From the NCBI RefSeq assembly GCF_038396675.1, contig NC_088931.1, positions 11,731,001 to 11,795,000 on the forward strand: a stretch of 64,000 nt of DNA, in the 5' to 3' direction. The DNA is from Hydra vulgaris (lineage: Eukaryota; Cnidaria; Hydrozoa; Anthoathecata; Hydridae). The notes under the pieces are model-generated. The model had not been told where the DNA came from. It was given only the letters and a program-made list of their open reading frames with translations, and did no database searches. This document shows, piece by piece, positions 11,849 through 24,306 of this stretch. Positions within the stretch are counted from its first letter, which is position 1, and every line of letters begins with the position of its first letter. The translations under genes were made by a program, and so were the position numbers.

Positions 11849-12313
11849 CACATATAACACTTTAAAATTGGGCTTAAAGTGCCAGATTTTTTTTCGTCAT
11901 TCAAAGGTATCGTGCTTTCCATTAGCCAAACTCGCTAACGGATTAGAAAAAAATTGTCGTAAAGTATAACACCAAATTAGCAAAAAAAATGACCACAGCA
12001 CATTAAAAAGAGGAGATTGCGCACAGCTTCATTCTCAGTCCTTAATTTTCTTGCGTTAAAAAACAACAGAGGTTTGTAAACGAAAAGTTCTCTGTAATGT
12101 TTTCTATTCTCAGTCTTTCAATATCGTGTCGTAAAATCGTAGAGCAAATTGTTAAGCTTGCACATCTCGCAGGGTGCGGCACAAAAAAAAGGGCTTCTGT
12201 TAAGGAGATTGAATGTTTCGTATTGTAAACTAAACGCGTTATAAAAGTGCGTATTCTCATATTCCGAGAAGGAAAGTACTGCTTGAAAATACTTTTAACA
12301 AGAAAAATAAGTA

Positions 12314-12491
12314 ATGTCTGGTGATTTAGATCGGCAGTATAAACTTGTTGTTGTAGGAGGAGGTGGTGTTGGAAAAAGTGCACTAACCATACAGTTCATT
12401 CAATCGCATTTTGTTCAAGACTATGATCCAACGATTGAAGATTCTTACAGGAAACAATGTGTAATTGATGATAAAGTTGCACATTTAGATA
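12314..12491 (+). CDS. RRAS2-like: R-Ras/TC21-like small GTPase, exon 1
   Basis: Encodes residues 1-59 and one base of codon 60. After [10 protein letters not shown] comes the P-loop [11 protein letters not shown] (Gly17, Lys21, Ser22, matching H-Ras 12, 16 and 17) and the switch I/effector segment YDPTIEDSY (37-45). The GGGG P-loop and QCVIDD match R-Ras2/TC21 rather than H-Ras. The donor gtgagt follows GATA, and joining to exon 2 restores LDILDTAGQE, which proves the junction. Joined, the seven exons give a 192-residue protein. It should be a membrane-anchored GTP/GDP switch for adhesion, growth or survival signalling; the cellular role is inferred from the family. Confidence 0.96.
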
Positions 12492-13800
<1,309 letters not shown>

Positions 13801-13823
13801 TTTTGGATACAGCTGGGCAAGAG
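13801..13823 (+). CDS. RRAS2-like: R-Ras/TC21-like GTPase, exon 2 (23-nt microexon)
   Basis: Between acceptor ttatttttag and donor gtatgt. It completes Ile60 and encodes LDTAGQE (61-67), the G3/switch II core with the catalytic Gln66 (H-Ras Gln61). It is only 23 nt long, so skipping it would shift the frame and remove the catalytic Gln. The next exon begins with a second GAG codon (AGQE|E), which matches the family exactly. Confidence 0.95.
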
Positions 13824-13929
13824 GTATGTTTTGTAAAAGTATTTTTTTAAAATATGTGTTTATAGTGGAAACAAAAATTTTTAACTAGTAAGTTAACAGA
13901 AATGTTAACCTTTTAATGAGAATTTTTTA

Positions 13930-13967
13930 AAAAAGGCAACAAAAAATCTTTTTTTTGTTGCCTTTTT
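13930..13967. repeat. 17-bp hairpin
   Basis: aaaaaggcaacaaaaaa (13930-13946), loop tctt, exact reverse complement 13951-13967. Confidence 0.8.
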
Positions 13968-14278
13968 ACATTTTATAACCTTGTTTTGGCAAAAGATAAA
14001 ATAAAATACAAAATAAATATCTATGTAATGTATGTCTATGTAAGTGATAAAATAAACCAGTACTGTATGCTTGACTACTTTAACTTTTTTTTTGCAATAC
14101 CTTTTTTATGTTATATTGATTGCTGAAGTAATACTAATGATGTTTTTTAAAAAATAAAAGGAATTTATATCATTTTGATTTCTTTTTTTTTGATGTAATG
14201 TCTTAAGAGAGTTAAAGTAATTTTTATTTGGAAATATTTACTTTAATTATTTGCATAAATTTTCAGAATAAAATCTAT

Positions 14279-14378
<100 letters not shown>

Positions 14379-15924
14379 CCAATCCCATAATTTTTTTTTG
14401 ACATTCAAATAAATTTTTTCTTGATATTAGTATTTGCACTGATTGTTCGAAGTTAAGATTTTTACAGTTTTTGACTAAATTTAGAGCAATTTCCAAGTAT
14501 TGCACAGTGGGCCAGGTGGTGGACGAAACCTAAAAAATAAATGTTTATTATATTCAAAACCATATAACAAAACATATTTGTAATTTTAAAATTTTTAAAA
14601 TGTTAAACTCTCGTTTAAAATTTTTAAAATTGTTTTGAGTATAATAGTATCTTTTAAAACCACAAAAATCAATTGTGGTTTCATTTATAATGAAAATTTA
14701 AAAAAAAAAAAAAAGCGTGAAATTTTTATTTTTTATGCATAGCTATAGTAAACAGTAAGTTTTAAAATTTTATGAGCTTACGGGATAAGTTTATATATTT
14801 AAAATATTTAACACTAAAGCTTTTCGAAAAAAATATAAAATAAAGATCAGCCTTTATAATACACTTATAATCTGGCTTTAAAATGACGTGGTAAATTTTT
14901 AACATTCAATACTTTTATTTTGTACAAAAAGTGTCACATAATTTAGGGAACCTTCGAGAACCTATAATGAATGCTTGAACTTGTAAATGTAATATGTGTA
15001 CAATCTATTTGAACTATATACATTGCCCCTAACTTCCCCTTTTGGGTTTCTTTAACATTTTAAAATAATGACTTGTAGCTTATGTTATTTGCTTGAAATC
15101 AACTTTTATTTCTCGTAAACAAAAATACATGTTATTTTGTTTGTTATTTTATTCAATACAAATTGCACTGTTAACCTAACATTTTTTTGTTTTTTGATAT
15201 AGTAATAATATAAGAATTTGTGACATTTACGGACTTATACAACAAAATAAACTAGTTTTTATGATATACCATTCTTTTCATTGATATTAACTGTTCTAGT
15301 TTCTGCAGATATTAAACTAGAGGATTCTGAGTGAAAAACTTTATAAAATACAATGTAAAAAGTTGATAGCTGCAAAAATTAATAATACTCATTTTGAGAG
15401 AAGTAATGAAAACTAGCTAGCTCAAGATTTTCAATACACCTACAGTTCATTAATTGCTACATCATCAGTTAATGAAGTTGGGAAACCATGTCGCTCTTTC
15501 TAAAAAGCTTGTAACAAAACAAAAAGAATAAGCTTAGCAATGTTTTTAATATTTTATTTAGCCATAAATTACTTCAACATGCAATATGCAACATGCAACA
15601 AAATTGAAACTAAGAAGTGAGTTTAAGTACAAAACTAGCACAAAAATTTCTATTATTTAAAATAAATACCCAAAAAACCTGCTTAGATATATTTATTTGA
15701 TGAAGCTTTAGCATTCATAATTAATGGTGATATATCATACCAGCTTCTAAGAAATGGTGCTGAAAAAACGGCTGCCACATATATCCTTTGTATAATAGTA
15801 TAAAATCTTCAAAAACTAAATGCTATTCCAAGAACATTCAAATGGATGGCTATACAGTACAAATACCGCTAAAAGATTTTCTAAAACACACTCTTTAAAA
15901 GCTATGTGATATTATTATTGATAT

Positions 15925-16077
15925 TTGTAAACACTATATCCTTGCATCTAAACATCAGTTTAGTTAATTCCTTAGCATTATGTTTTGTATACAAAACATA
16001 ATGCTAAGGAATTAACTAAACTGATGTATAGATGCAAGGCTGGTTTTAATGGTGCTACAGGATATAGTGTTTACAAA
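15925..16077. repeat. Nested palindromic fold-back element
   Basis: The core 15940-16039 is a 100-bp palindrome with one mismatch per arm and no loop (centre ttttgtatacaaaa). Outside it, tgtaaacactatatcc on the left matches ggatatagtgtttaca at about 16060-16077. The outer pair is offset by about 20 bases (ctggttttaatggtgctaca) present only on the right side. No ORF. Confidence 0.85.
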
Positions 16078-17106
16078 CAGGTAAGTTAAAACGAAAATAG
16101 TGACGAATGAAGAGTGCCTGTTGATTATTTGCATAGTACCTTTAGAACTCAGTAGACTTTATAATAATAAAAACGTTGTAATATTCTTCATCCAGAATGT
16201 GCGGCTAATAGATTAAAAATAAAAAAATACATTTTTATATAAAAAGATTATAAATAATCTACAGACTTATTCAAAATGTTGTGGGCATATAATAATATCA
16301 ATAATAGAGTTTCAAATCTATATATTCATTTATATTCTCTATATATTTCTATAAATTTATCTATATATTTCAAATCTATTATACAATATCGATAATAGAG
16401 TTTCAAATCTAGTGATAAATTTTCCTTTTTTCTGAAGTGCGCATTTTTATTTTTAAAGTTTGTTGCATCAATTTTTTTTAGTTTATTCCACCAAAAGAGT
16501 TTGTTATTCAGTTCCACAGTATTAAGAAGTTATAGGATTAGAAACTAAAAAATTGCAAATCCACGTTTTTAAAGTTTTATCAAGTTTGTTAAATAATTTT
16601 TAGAATTATTTAACTAAAATTTATAATAAAACTAAATATATCTTAATACAAAGTGATTCTTTGGACATATAAAGGGTTTTAGTAAAAAAAAAAATCAAAA
16701 TAATTTTGTCCACCATATGTTTAATATCCTGCCCACTGTGCATTGGCAAGAATAAATTCTGATATTAATTCCAGTTAATTTGTTCAACGATATTTTCTTA
16801 ATATGTTCCTGTACCAAAAAAAACACTGTGCTTATAAATTTAAGAAATATGTTGTACATATCTTTCACTGATTACGACAGATAAATTAAAACTTGGCTAT
16901 TGTAAAGTGATTTTTTGTTGATCTTTGAACTTTTTTTCAGTCATACAACAAACTTTATGATTTTTAATTTTAATTTTGGTATCAAATGTTTTTTTCTAAA
17001 TACTGCTACTGGAGCCTTGGATCAAAGAAATCCAAATCCAAAATGGTTTCCTTAAAAGATTGGATAAAGGACTTTCAATCTTTTGTTGTAAACTAAGCTA
17101 GATCAA

Positions 17107-17233
<127 letters not shown>

Positions 17234-17412
17234 TATATATACATATATATATACACATTTTTCCTGCGGTTATTTAAATGCTCCAAGGCACACACAGGTC
17301 ACATCTACCACCAAGAAGACCTAATAAATCAAGGCTACATCACAGAGCACCGCAGAAGAGCATTTAACTTGAAAGTTTGCACTTGCTTTATGTCAAAAAA
17401 AAGCCTGAGTAG

Positions 17413-18034
17413 GCATCAGTGAAGGATCCAGCATTATTTGGTGTTTGAAATAGCTAACAGAAATAATGCAAGCTCCAAACACTTGTGTGTTTATACTTGT
17501 GTCAAACAATGATGCTTTGCAAAATATTGCGATGATTGGAGGCTGGGAACAAAAAAAGCCCTAAAATTTCATCAATCCTGCCCCAAATGCGAGAGCAACA
17601 AGTTGATAAAATAATTTTTATGCTATTCTTAACTAAGTTTATATTTATCAATATAAATTTTAAGTTTCATAGTATTATCTCTCAGCATTCATAAATCATG
17701 ACCATATAAAGTTTAAACCCTCCTCAATTTGAGGGGGTTACAAATTTTATATGCTCATAACCTTTGAACGCTTTGAGGTTGTAAAACAATACTTAAAATT
17801 TATACATGAATATAAGTTTAGTTAAGAATAGCAAAAAAATTATTTCATTAGCTTGTTGCTCTCACATTTGGGGCAGGGGGGATGAAATTTTAGGACTTAT
17901 TTGTTCCCAGCCTCCAATCATTGCATTTTTTAAAAAAGCATCAATACTTGCCATAAGTATAAACATACAAATGTTTGAATTTTGCTCCATGTTAGCTATC
18001 TCAAACACCAAAAAATGCTGGCTCTGTCACTACC
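17413..18034. repeat. Long imperfect inverted-repeat (fold-back) element
   Basis: Arms of about 250 bp. The left arm (17413-17678) includes ggtgtttgaaatagctaaca, gatgattggaggctgggaac and gctattcttaacta. The right arm (about 17787-18034) contains the reverse complements in inverted order with roughly one mismatch in seven. A smaller stem with ccctcctcaa/tttgaggggg sits in the spacer. The age implied by the divergence and the absence of a coding frame suggest a decayed MITE or an inverted duplication. Confidence 0.75.
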
Positions 18035-18590
18035 ACAGACAGAGGTTTGTGGCAGTGTTTCTGAAGCAAATTTATTTCAGAGTTCAGCGTTTAAAAACTG
18101 AAAATGTGCAATATATATTTATATACATATAAATTTTCAGCTTTTAGGCAAATATCTTAAGAAAATATGTAAACAAATAATTTTTAAATGTACTTTTAAG
18201 GTTCAGAGTTGGCAATTAGGTATCGAATCAAAATTCAAATTATTAGAACAAGTCAATAACAAGAATATGAGAAAGCAATCGCTGTAGCTAGCTCCTTGAA
18301 TCCACAATTCTTTTTTAATGGTATATCTTGAATAAATTTCTTGAATAAATTTTGCTGTAAGCACAGCAAAATTGAATTTTTTATTACTAAATACTTTTCA
18401 AGAAGTGCGTTTCTTGTTTTAAGAAATAAAATCCTACCATGAAATTTATTTTTAAGAACAATAAATATATTTCTTGTTTTGAGAAATAAGTTTCTCAAAC
18501 TATGATCAATAGATTTTCAATTTTGTTGTGAGTTCTGATGAGTTGTTAGCAACTTTGAGAGATTTTAATAGTTTTGAATTAAACTTTTTT

Positions 18591-18644
18591 GGATGAAACT
18601 CCATTAAACTTTTTGTATCCAAAAAGTTTAATGGAGTTTCATCC
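18591..18644. repeat. Perfect 25-bp hairpin
   Basis: Left arm 18591-18615 starts ggatgaaactccattaaac; the loop is tatc; the right arm 18620-18644 is its exact complement, ending atggagtttcatcc. Confidence 0.85.
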
Positions 18645-18992
18645 GTTCGCATTTTTTCAAACTAAGACCTAGAATATCAAAAATTAACCAGTAGTCTGGT
18701 GAAATATACAACTCAAGACCTAGTGGCTGGTCTTTGTCAACAAAAACTGCTTTCAGAAGGATTTCAGCTTTTATTGTCTCCGTTTTTACATCTTTTCGGA
18801 TCTCACTTTGTTTTTGAATACAGTACTTTTACCATATTTATATTGTGATCTTGGTCAAAAAATGCTAACGCCACCACCAAACACCTCTATAGTTTTTCCA
18901 TGATTTGAATTTCACCTCTGCAGCAGGCTCAATATACATTTGTTTATAATCTTGTTGACCTTAAAAGCGTAAATTAAAAATAATGGAATGTA

Positions 18993-19965
18993 TTGGGTTG
19001 AGGAATAATTCATGAGCGTTTTTTTCAAATTTAAAAATGCACGTAGAAATAAAATGCATTGGCAAAATGTTTTATGTTGTTTGAAAGAGAATGTTTTGCT
19101 CTACAAGATAGTGTGTTTTGATTTGTTAGTTTTTTTTATTTTTGTGTATTTTCAGATCATTAAAATGGAATGTCAAGTGGACAAAACTGAGCATTTTCGA
19201 CACCATTTGCTTTTTGCATTTAATCGAGGTGTTAAGGCTGCCGAAGCTGCTCGTGAGATTTGTGCTGTGTATGGAGAAGGAGCAATGCCTGAAAGTACCG
19301 CCCGCCATTGGTTTTCGGGCTTCAAAAATGGGAATTTTGACCTCAAGGACGGATCACACACCGGTCGACCAATTGAGTTCGACGAAGAGCGATTGAATCA
19401 ACTTCTTCACGAAAATCCACGTCAAACGACCAGAGAATTGGCGGAGCAGGTGGATTGTGATCAAAAAACTGTGGTGAACCACCTTCACTCAATGGGCAAG
19501 GTTCAGAAACTCGGCGCTTGGGTGCCACACACTTTGAGCGAAAACAACAAAAATCAACGTTCCACAATCGCCGCCGGTTTGCTCGCTCGGCATCGCTCAA
19601 CACATCCGTCTTTGAGGTCAAAATTCCCATTTTTGAAGCGCGAAAACCAACGGCGGGCGGTACTTTCAGGCATTGCTCCTTCTCCATACACAGCACAAAT
19701 CTCACGAGCAGCTTCGGCAGCCTTAACACCTCGATTAAATGCAAAAAGCAAATGGTGTCGAAAATGCTCAGTTTTGTCCACTTGACATTCCATTTTAATG
19801 ATCTGAAAATACACAAAAATAAAAAAAACTAACAAATCAAAACACACTATCTTGTAGAGCTAAACATTCTCTTTCAAACAACATAAAACATTTTGCCAAT
19901 GCATTTTATTTCTGCGTGCATTTTTAAATTTGAAAAAAACGCTCATGAATTATTCCTCAACCCAA
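18993..19965. mobile_element. Mariner fold-back element made of two inverted 5' ends
   Basis: The termini TTGGGTTGAGG and CCTCAACCCAA are flanked by TA on both sides (18991-18992, 19966-19967), the Tc1/mariner target duplication. The left part carries the transposase start (MECQVDKTEHFRHHLLFAFN at 19165) and helix-turn-helix region up to SENNKNQRSTIAAGLLARHR. From about 19607 the sequence switches to an inverted copy of the first ~360 bp, so both ends are the same 5' end. The catalytic domain and the original 3' end are missing. The element is non-autonomous. Its intact TA duplication means this rearranged form was itself mobilised as a unit. Confidence 0.93.
19165..19602 (+). pseudogene. Mariner transposase N-terminal fragment
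   Basis: The open frame covers the paired helix-turn-helix DNA-binding region: GVKAAEAAREICAVYGEGAM with ARHWFSGFKNGNFDLKD, then GRPIEFDEERLNQLLHENPR, the linker-like WVPHTLSENN, and LLARHRST. It then runs into antisense sequence of its own start. The D,D34D catalytic half is absent, so no transposase activity is expected. A truncated DNA-binding protein is conceivable. Confidence 0.85.
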
Positions 19966-21405
19966 TAGATAAAATAAAATTTAAAATGACACTGCTAAAA
20001 CCTTTTTTAATTTAATTTTGCCAAGATAAAATCAAAGTGCTATTTCTATTGATTTCATTTTTTTTTTTTTCAACTGGTTTTAAGAAAAGTCTGCCATTGG
20101 AAAAACAAATTGGTTTAGAGTTATTTTCTTTGTATTTTACATATGATTTTGAACCATTTTGCAAACCATTGTTTTGAAACAATTTGTTACTTTATGACAT
20201 AAATTATTCTTAAATAATAAGACAAAAATATCAAAACTTATAAAATTAAGTATAAAAATTGCAGAATCAAAACATTGTCAGGTAAAAAACTGCAATGCAC
20301 TGGAAAGAGAATTGTAGTCAGCCATTCTATTGATCTATTTGAGTATTTTACTACTCAGAATAAAAACTTGCCTGATTTTAGAGAAATGCAACTTAAATTT
20401 TATCAAATTCGAAGTGTGTAAAGCAACTCCATATTTGTTAATTTTCACCTAATGTTCTAATTTTTTCCTGCAAGTTCACAATAATCTCTGCACTTCTCAA
20501 AAGTCTAAATTTAAATAATTTTAAAATTAGAAACTTATACATTTTGTTTTTGCAAAAAGGTATTTTAAAGTGATTTTATTTTAAAGTAGTTTTATCTTTG
20601 TCTTACTGTTTTTTAACCTTTTATGGTTTTATGATATAAATAGTTTATTCTCCGGCTTAACAGTTTTATTTACGGCTACGGCTTTATGAAGCTCTCCTAC
20701 ATGATGGCAGGAGGTTAACAAATATATAGGTTGGCCAGGAAGCTTGGCTAATCTTGTACAAACCCCTTTTAATAGCCAGGGCTTGAAGTGGGTGAACTGT
20801 ATGAGATCAAAAGCATCTAAGAAACTTCCGATTTCTGTGTATTGGGCCTCGACGCTATCATGTTTAATAACCACGTTTTTTTAATTTAATAACGAATTTG
20901 TGCATTTTTAAAATACCACTAGTTAACAAAAATAATAGTAATAAAAATGCGCACAATTGGTATTGATAAAAACCTCCATTATTTGTAATGAGGCTATTAT
21001 ATAGTTAATGATTTGTAAAATTCTATTAGTGCTATAAGGCTATAACATAGTCGGTGTAGCAACACTCCGTGCATGATTTACAGTAAAAATAAATAAAATA
21101 AAAAGTATTTTATTAAAAAAAAATAAGATAAAAACATTTTATTAAAAAAATAAAAATAAAAAAACATTGTTTATATTATTAAAAACATTCAGATTGTTTT
21201 AAAAACATTCAGAATGTTTTTAAAAACATTCTGGTCAATTGGCGTTTTTGCGGTTTTTTAAAAAAACAATTAATTTGTAATTAAACTATTGGTTTTAACT
21301 TTCTGACAACACGCAAATGTTGGACAAAAGTCAAAAGAAGTTAAAAGTGGTGTATTTGTTGGCATAAGAATCATTTTTTTCCTTCAGTACTCCCAAATGC
21401 AACAA

Positions 21406-21718
<313 letters not shown>

Positions 21719-22374
21719 TACACTCTCCTAGTTGATGTTTACAGGGATTTTTTATTTTGTTCCTTTTTTTTTTACTATTTTTGAAATATAGCTTTTTTTT
21801 GTTATACTTTTATTTTGTCTATATGTATATTTAAATTTAAAAATTGTTATAAAAATATTTTTTTTTATAACTATTTTTGTTATTTTTATTTAATAATTAT
21901 ATAGTATATTTCAAATTTTTTTCATCTATTTACAAAAATGTTTAATTACAATAACTTAACCACATTTAAACCTAATCCTGACCTTGACTCTGACCCTAAC
22001 CAAACCATCAGTCGATGTAGCAGTACTCTTACCAGCAGCAGCAGGCTATAAGATGTTTAATGTATGTACTTTTCATTTTTTCCTAATAGTTGCTTATGCA
22101 AATCATTTTTTGACCAAAAAAGTATACTATGGGTACAAAAAAGTTATTTACTTATTTAATTTTACACAAAAATGTCCACAATAATCTATTTGTCTTCGTA
22201 AGTATCTCTTTTTTTTTGTAAATATTTATAAACAAACACTATATTACATTCACCATGTTTTATTCAATATTTCATGTTTAAGTACTGTCATTAGGGTTTA
22301 GTCATTTTTTATAATGAAAACATACCATTGTTGTGTAATTGTGTTTTTAAATTTTTTGTTCTTTTAACTTTTAG

Positions 22375-22454
22375 GAGTTTAGTGCTATGCGAGAGCAATA
22401 CATGAGAACTGGGGAGGGTTTTCTTCTGGTGTTTTCAGTTACAGATAGATCAAG
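22375..22454 (+). CDS. RRAS2-like: R-Ras/TC21-like GTPase, exon 3
   Basis: Encodes EFSAMREQYMRTGEGFLLVF then SVTDRS (residues 68-93) and two bases of Ser94. Switch II continues directly from exon 2. TGEGFLLVFSVTDR is the TC21 signature. The acceptor is acttttag and the donor is gtaact. The preceding intron is 8.55 kb and full of transposons. Confidence 0.95.
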
Positions 22455-23754
22455 GTAACTAGCTCATTATATAATAAATTTGAAAGAGTACAGTTGCTAA
22501 AATTTGCAAAGTTTTCAGTAAATAATGAAATCAATTAGATGGTTATTGATAGAAAAGTCATCAACCTGTTTCTCTGCACAGTGGTCTTTCTAGTAAAAGT
22601 TTGTAACAGCTGTTTAACAACAATTAGAAATTAAAAAAAAAAAGAAAAGAATAAAAGAATAGCTCCTCAGCAAACATGCCTAATTGGCTTTGGGTGAATA
22701 TAGAAAAAAAGTGTAATGATTAGGTTTAACTTATGACTGACAGCATAAGTAATATTAATTTGAAATGTGTAATTTAATTTTTAGACATCTAAACTTCTGC
22801 TATATCTGTAATTTGTAAATCTTTTATGTTTTTTTGTAAAAAATATAAAAAATTCAATATACATTTAATTATGAGGAAATGTATTAAAAGAATTAAATTT
22901 CCTTATAGTTATTTTATTTGAAAGAAATATATATTACATTAATTAGGTTTATTAATAAGAGTAGTGGCCAGTCCCTTTCTTTCAAGATATCTATTAATGA
23001 AAATTATTGACAGCTAATTTTTTTACTTCATGAATTTCACTGACAGTTATTGTATAATTGCAACTTATTTTTAAAATCATTTAAATCAAAACTTGTGGCA
23101 AAATTTTGAGTTTTTTATACAGTTGCTATGTGGCTTTTCACCACAGGAAACAGCTTTTCTTTGCAGATGAAGTTTTCAGTAGGCAGCTTGTTTAATGATG
23201 AATGCTTGTTTGCAGTAACATTCCTCATTTTCATAGAATAATGGCAAAAAGCTTGTTAATGCAATCCTAATCAAAATAAGAAGCACAAACCAATTTAAAG
23301 CTTTTAGAAAACATATAAGGTTAGAACATTTGTGCTTCTTAGACCTCATGATGACACGGTCAGCTGAAATTAAAAGTTGCAGCTTTTTGTAAAGTTTAAG
23401 CCTGAAATATAACTGATTATGACATATTATACAGATATAAGAAGAAAGAAAAGAAAGTGAAGTTTAACAAAACTTAGTGTAATCAGTTTTTTTTAAAAAC
23501 TTATTATTACTTAGTAAAAATACTTTTGTTCTACAAAGGTTCCACCAAACCCTCTTTTTTATACAAAGGTCTAGTTCCACCAAACCCTCTTTTTTATACA
23601 AAGGTCTAGTTCCACCAAACCCTCTTTTTTATACAAAGGTCTAGTTCCACCCTCTTTTTTATAGCTAAGAAAAAGGTCTGACACAATTTACTACATATAT
23701 AGATTTCCTATTGAAAATTGTATTTTGTATTATTGTTTATGTTATTGTATTTAG
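22455..23754 (+). other. R-Ras-like gene intron 3
   Basis: 1.3 kb, GT-AG. It contains a 35-bp tandem repeat near its 3' end (23540-23668) and is otherwise featureless. Confidence 0.85.
23540..23668. repeat. 35-bp tandem repeat, about 3.5 copies
   Basis: The unit ttccaccaaaccctc plus ttttttatacaaaggtctag occurs three times almost exactly, with a shortened fourth copy (ttccaccctc). It ends about 90 bp before exon 4 and is pyrimidine-rich. Confidence 0.92.
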
Positions 23755-23805
23755 TTTTGATGAAATTCCAAGATTTCACACTCAAATTTTAAGAGTTAAA
23801 GATAT
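23755..23805 (+). CDS. RRAS2-like: R-Ras/TC21-like GTPase, exon 4
   Basis: A 51-nt exon completing Ser94 and encoding FDEIPRFHTQILRVKD (95-110) plus two bases of Ile111. ILRVKD is shared by R-Ras and M-Ras; RFH is more M-Ras-like. Acceptor tatttag, donor gtaagt. Confidence 0.94.
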
Positions 23806-23960
23806 GTAAGTTAATCTTTAAATAAATTAATGTTTTTGCTTTACATTTATTATGTCAATAATTTTATACATCATTCACATGTTAGTAATTCTATCAATTT
23901 ATTATTTCAAATTTTTATCTTTCTTTTATAAGGTAATTCTTTCTGTTGCTTTTATTTTAG

Positions 23961-24060
23961 AGAAGAATTTCCCATGATTTTAGTGGGAAACAAATCAGAT
24001 TTAGAAAATGAAAGAACTGTTTCAACTGCTGAAGCACAAGAGTTAGGAAGAAAGTTAAAA
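23961..24060 (+). CDS. RRAS2-like: R-Ras/TC21-like GTPase, exon 5
   Basis: Encodes residues 112-144, starting [22 protein letters not shown] (121-124) is the guanine-specificity motif (H-Ras NKCD). The exon ends on a complete codon at KLK, before donor gtaaaa. Introns 4 (155 bp) and 5 (169 bp) on either side are short. Confidence 0.95.
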
Positions 24061-24229
24061 GTAAAAATTAATTTTTTGGGTATTAAAAAACTAACTTAAT
24101 TGTCTAATACATAAAAATATAACTTTCAACAGCAGCTATGGAAACCAACTATGGAAACATATTTAAACTATTTCATGAAGGCGTGTAAACAATTGTAATA
24201 TATATCTGTTTGTTGTTCTGCTTATTTAG

Positions 24230-24306
24230 GTATCTTACTTAGAATCTAGCGCAAAGCAAAGAATTAATGTTGATGCAGCATTTCATGATTTAGTTCGAGC
24301 CATCAG
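24230..24306 (+). CDS. RRAS2-like: R-Ras/TC21-like GTPase, exon 6
   Basis: Encodes VSYLESSAKQRINVDAAFHD then LVRAI (145-169) and two bases of Arg170. SAK (151-153) is the G5 motif. AFHDLVR is typical of the R-Ras/M-Ras branch. Acceptor cttatttag, donor gtaacc. Confidence 0.95.

Larger units (their letters stand above)
11116..12313. other. Flank between LINE-A and the R-Ras-like gene
   Basis: It contains (AT)n at 11371-11439 and an (AT)n/(AAT)n compound at 11770-11846. A dispersed repeat near 11500 (attagtagaaaaccacttaac) also occurs at about 53990. A moderately GC-rich patch lies at 11575-11690. The last few hundred bases are presumably promoter and 5' UTR of the R-Ras-like gene. The long antisense frame at 12042-12383 is a shadow. 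Confidence 0.6.

Noticed and set aside
12042..12383. 113-codon minus-strand frame
   Set aside because: It overlaps the start of the R-Ras-like exon 1 on the other strand, whose sequence, splice sites and motifs are convincing; this frame has no motif.
19126..19847. Several overlapping frames on both strands
   Set aside because: They are the same mariner N-terminus read from the two inverted arms, not separate genes.
20629..20874. 81-codon minus-strand frame starting MVIKHDSVEAQ
   Set aside because: Composition is protein-like, but no motif, splice context or neighbour supports it; possibly a repeat relic, not listed as a gene.
23540..23668. Possible CRISPR-like array
   Set aside because: Direct 35-bp repeats without spacers, in a eukaryotic intron; an ordinary tandem repeat.
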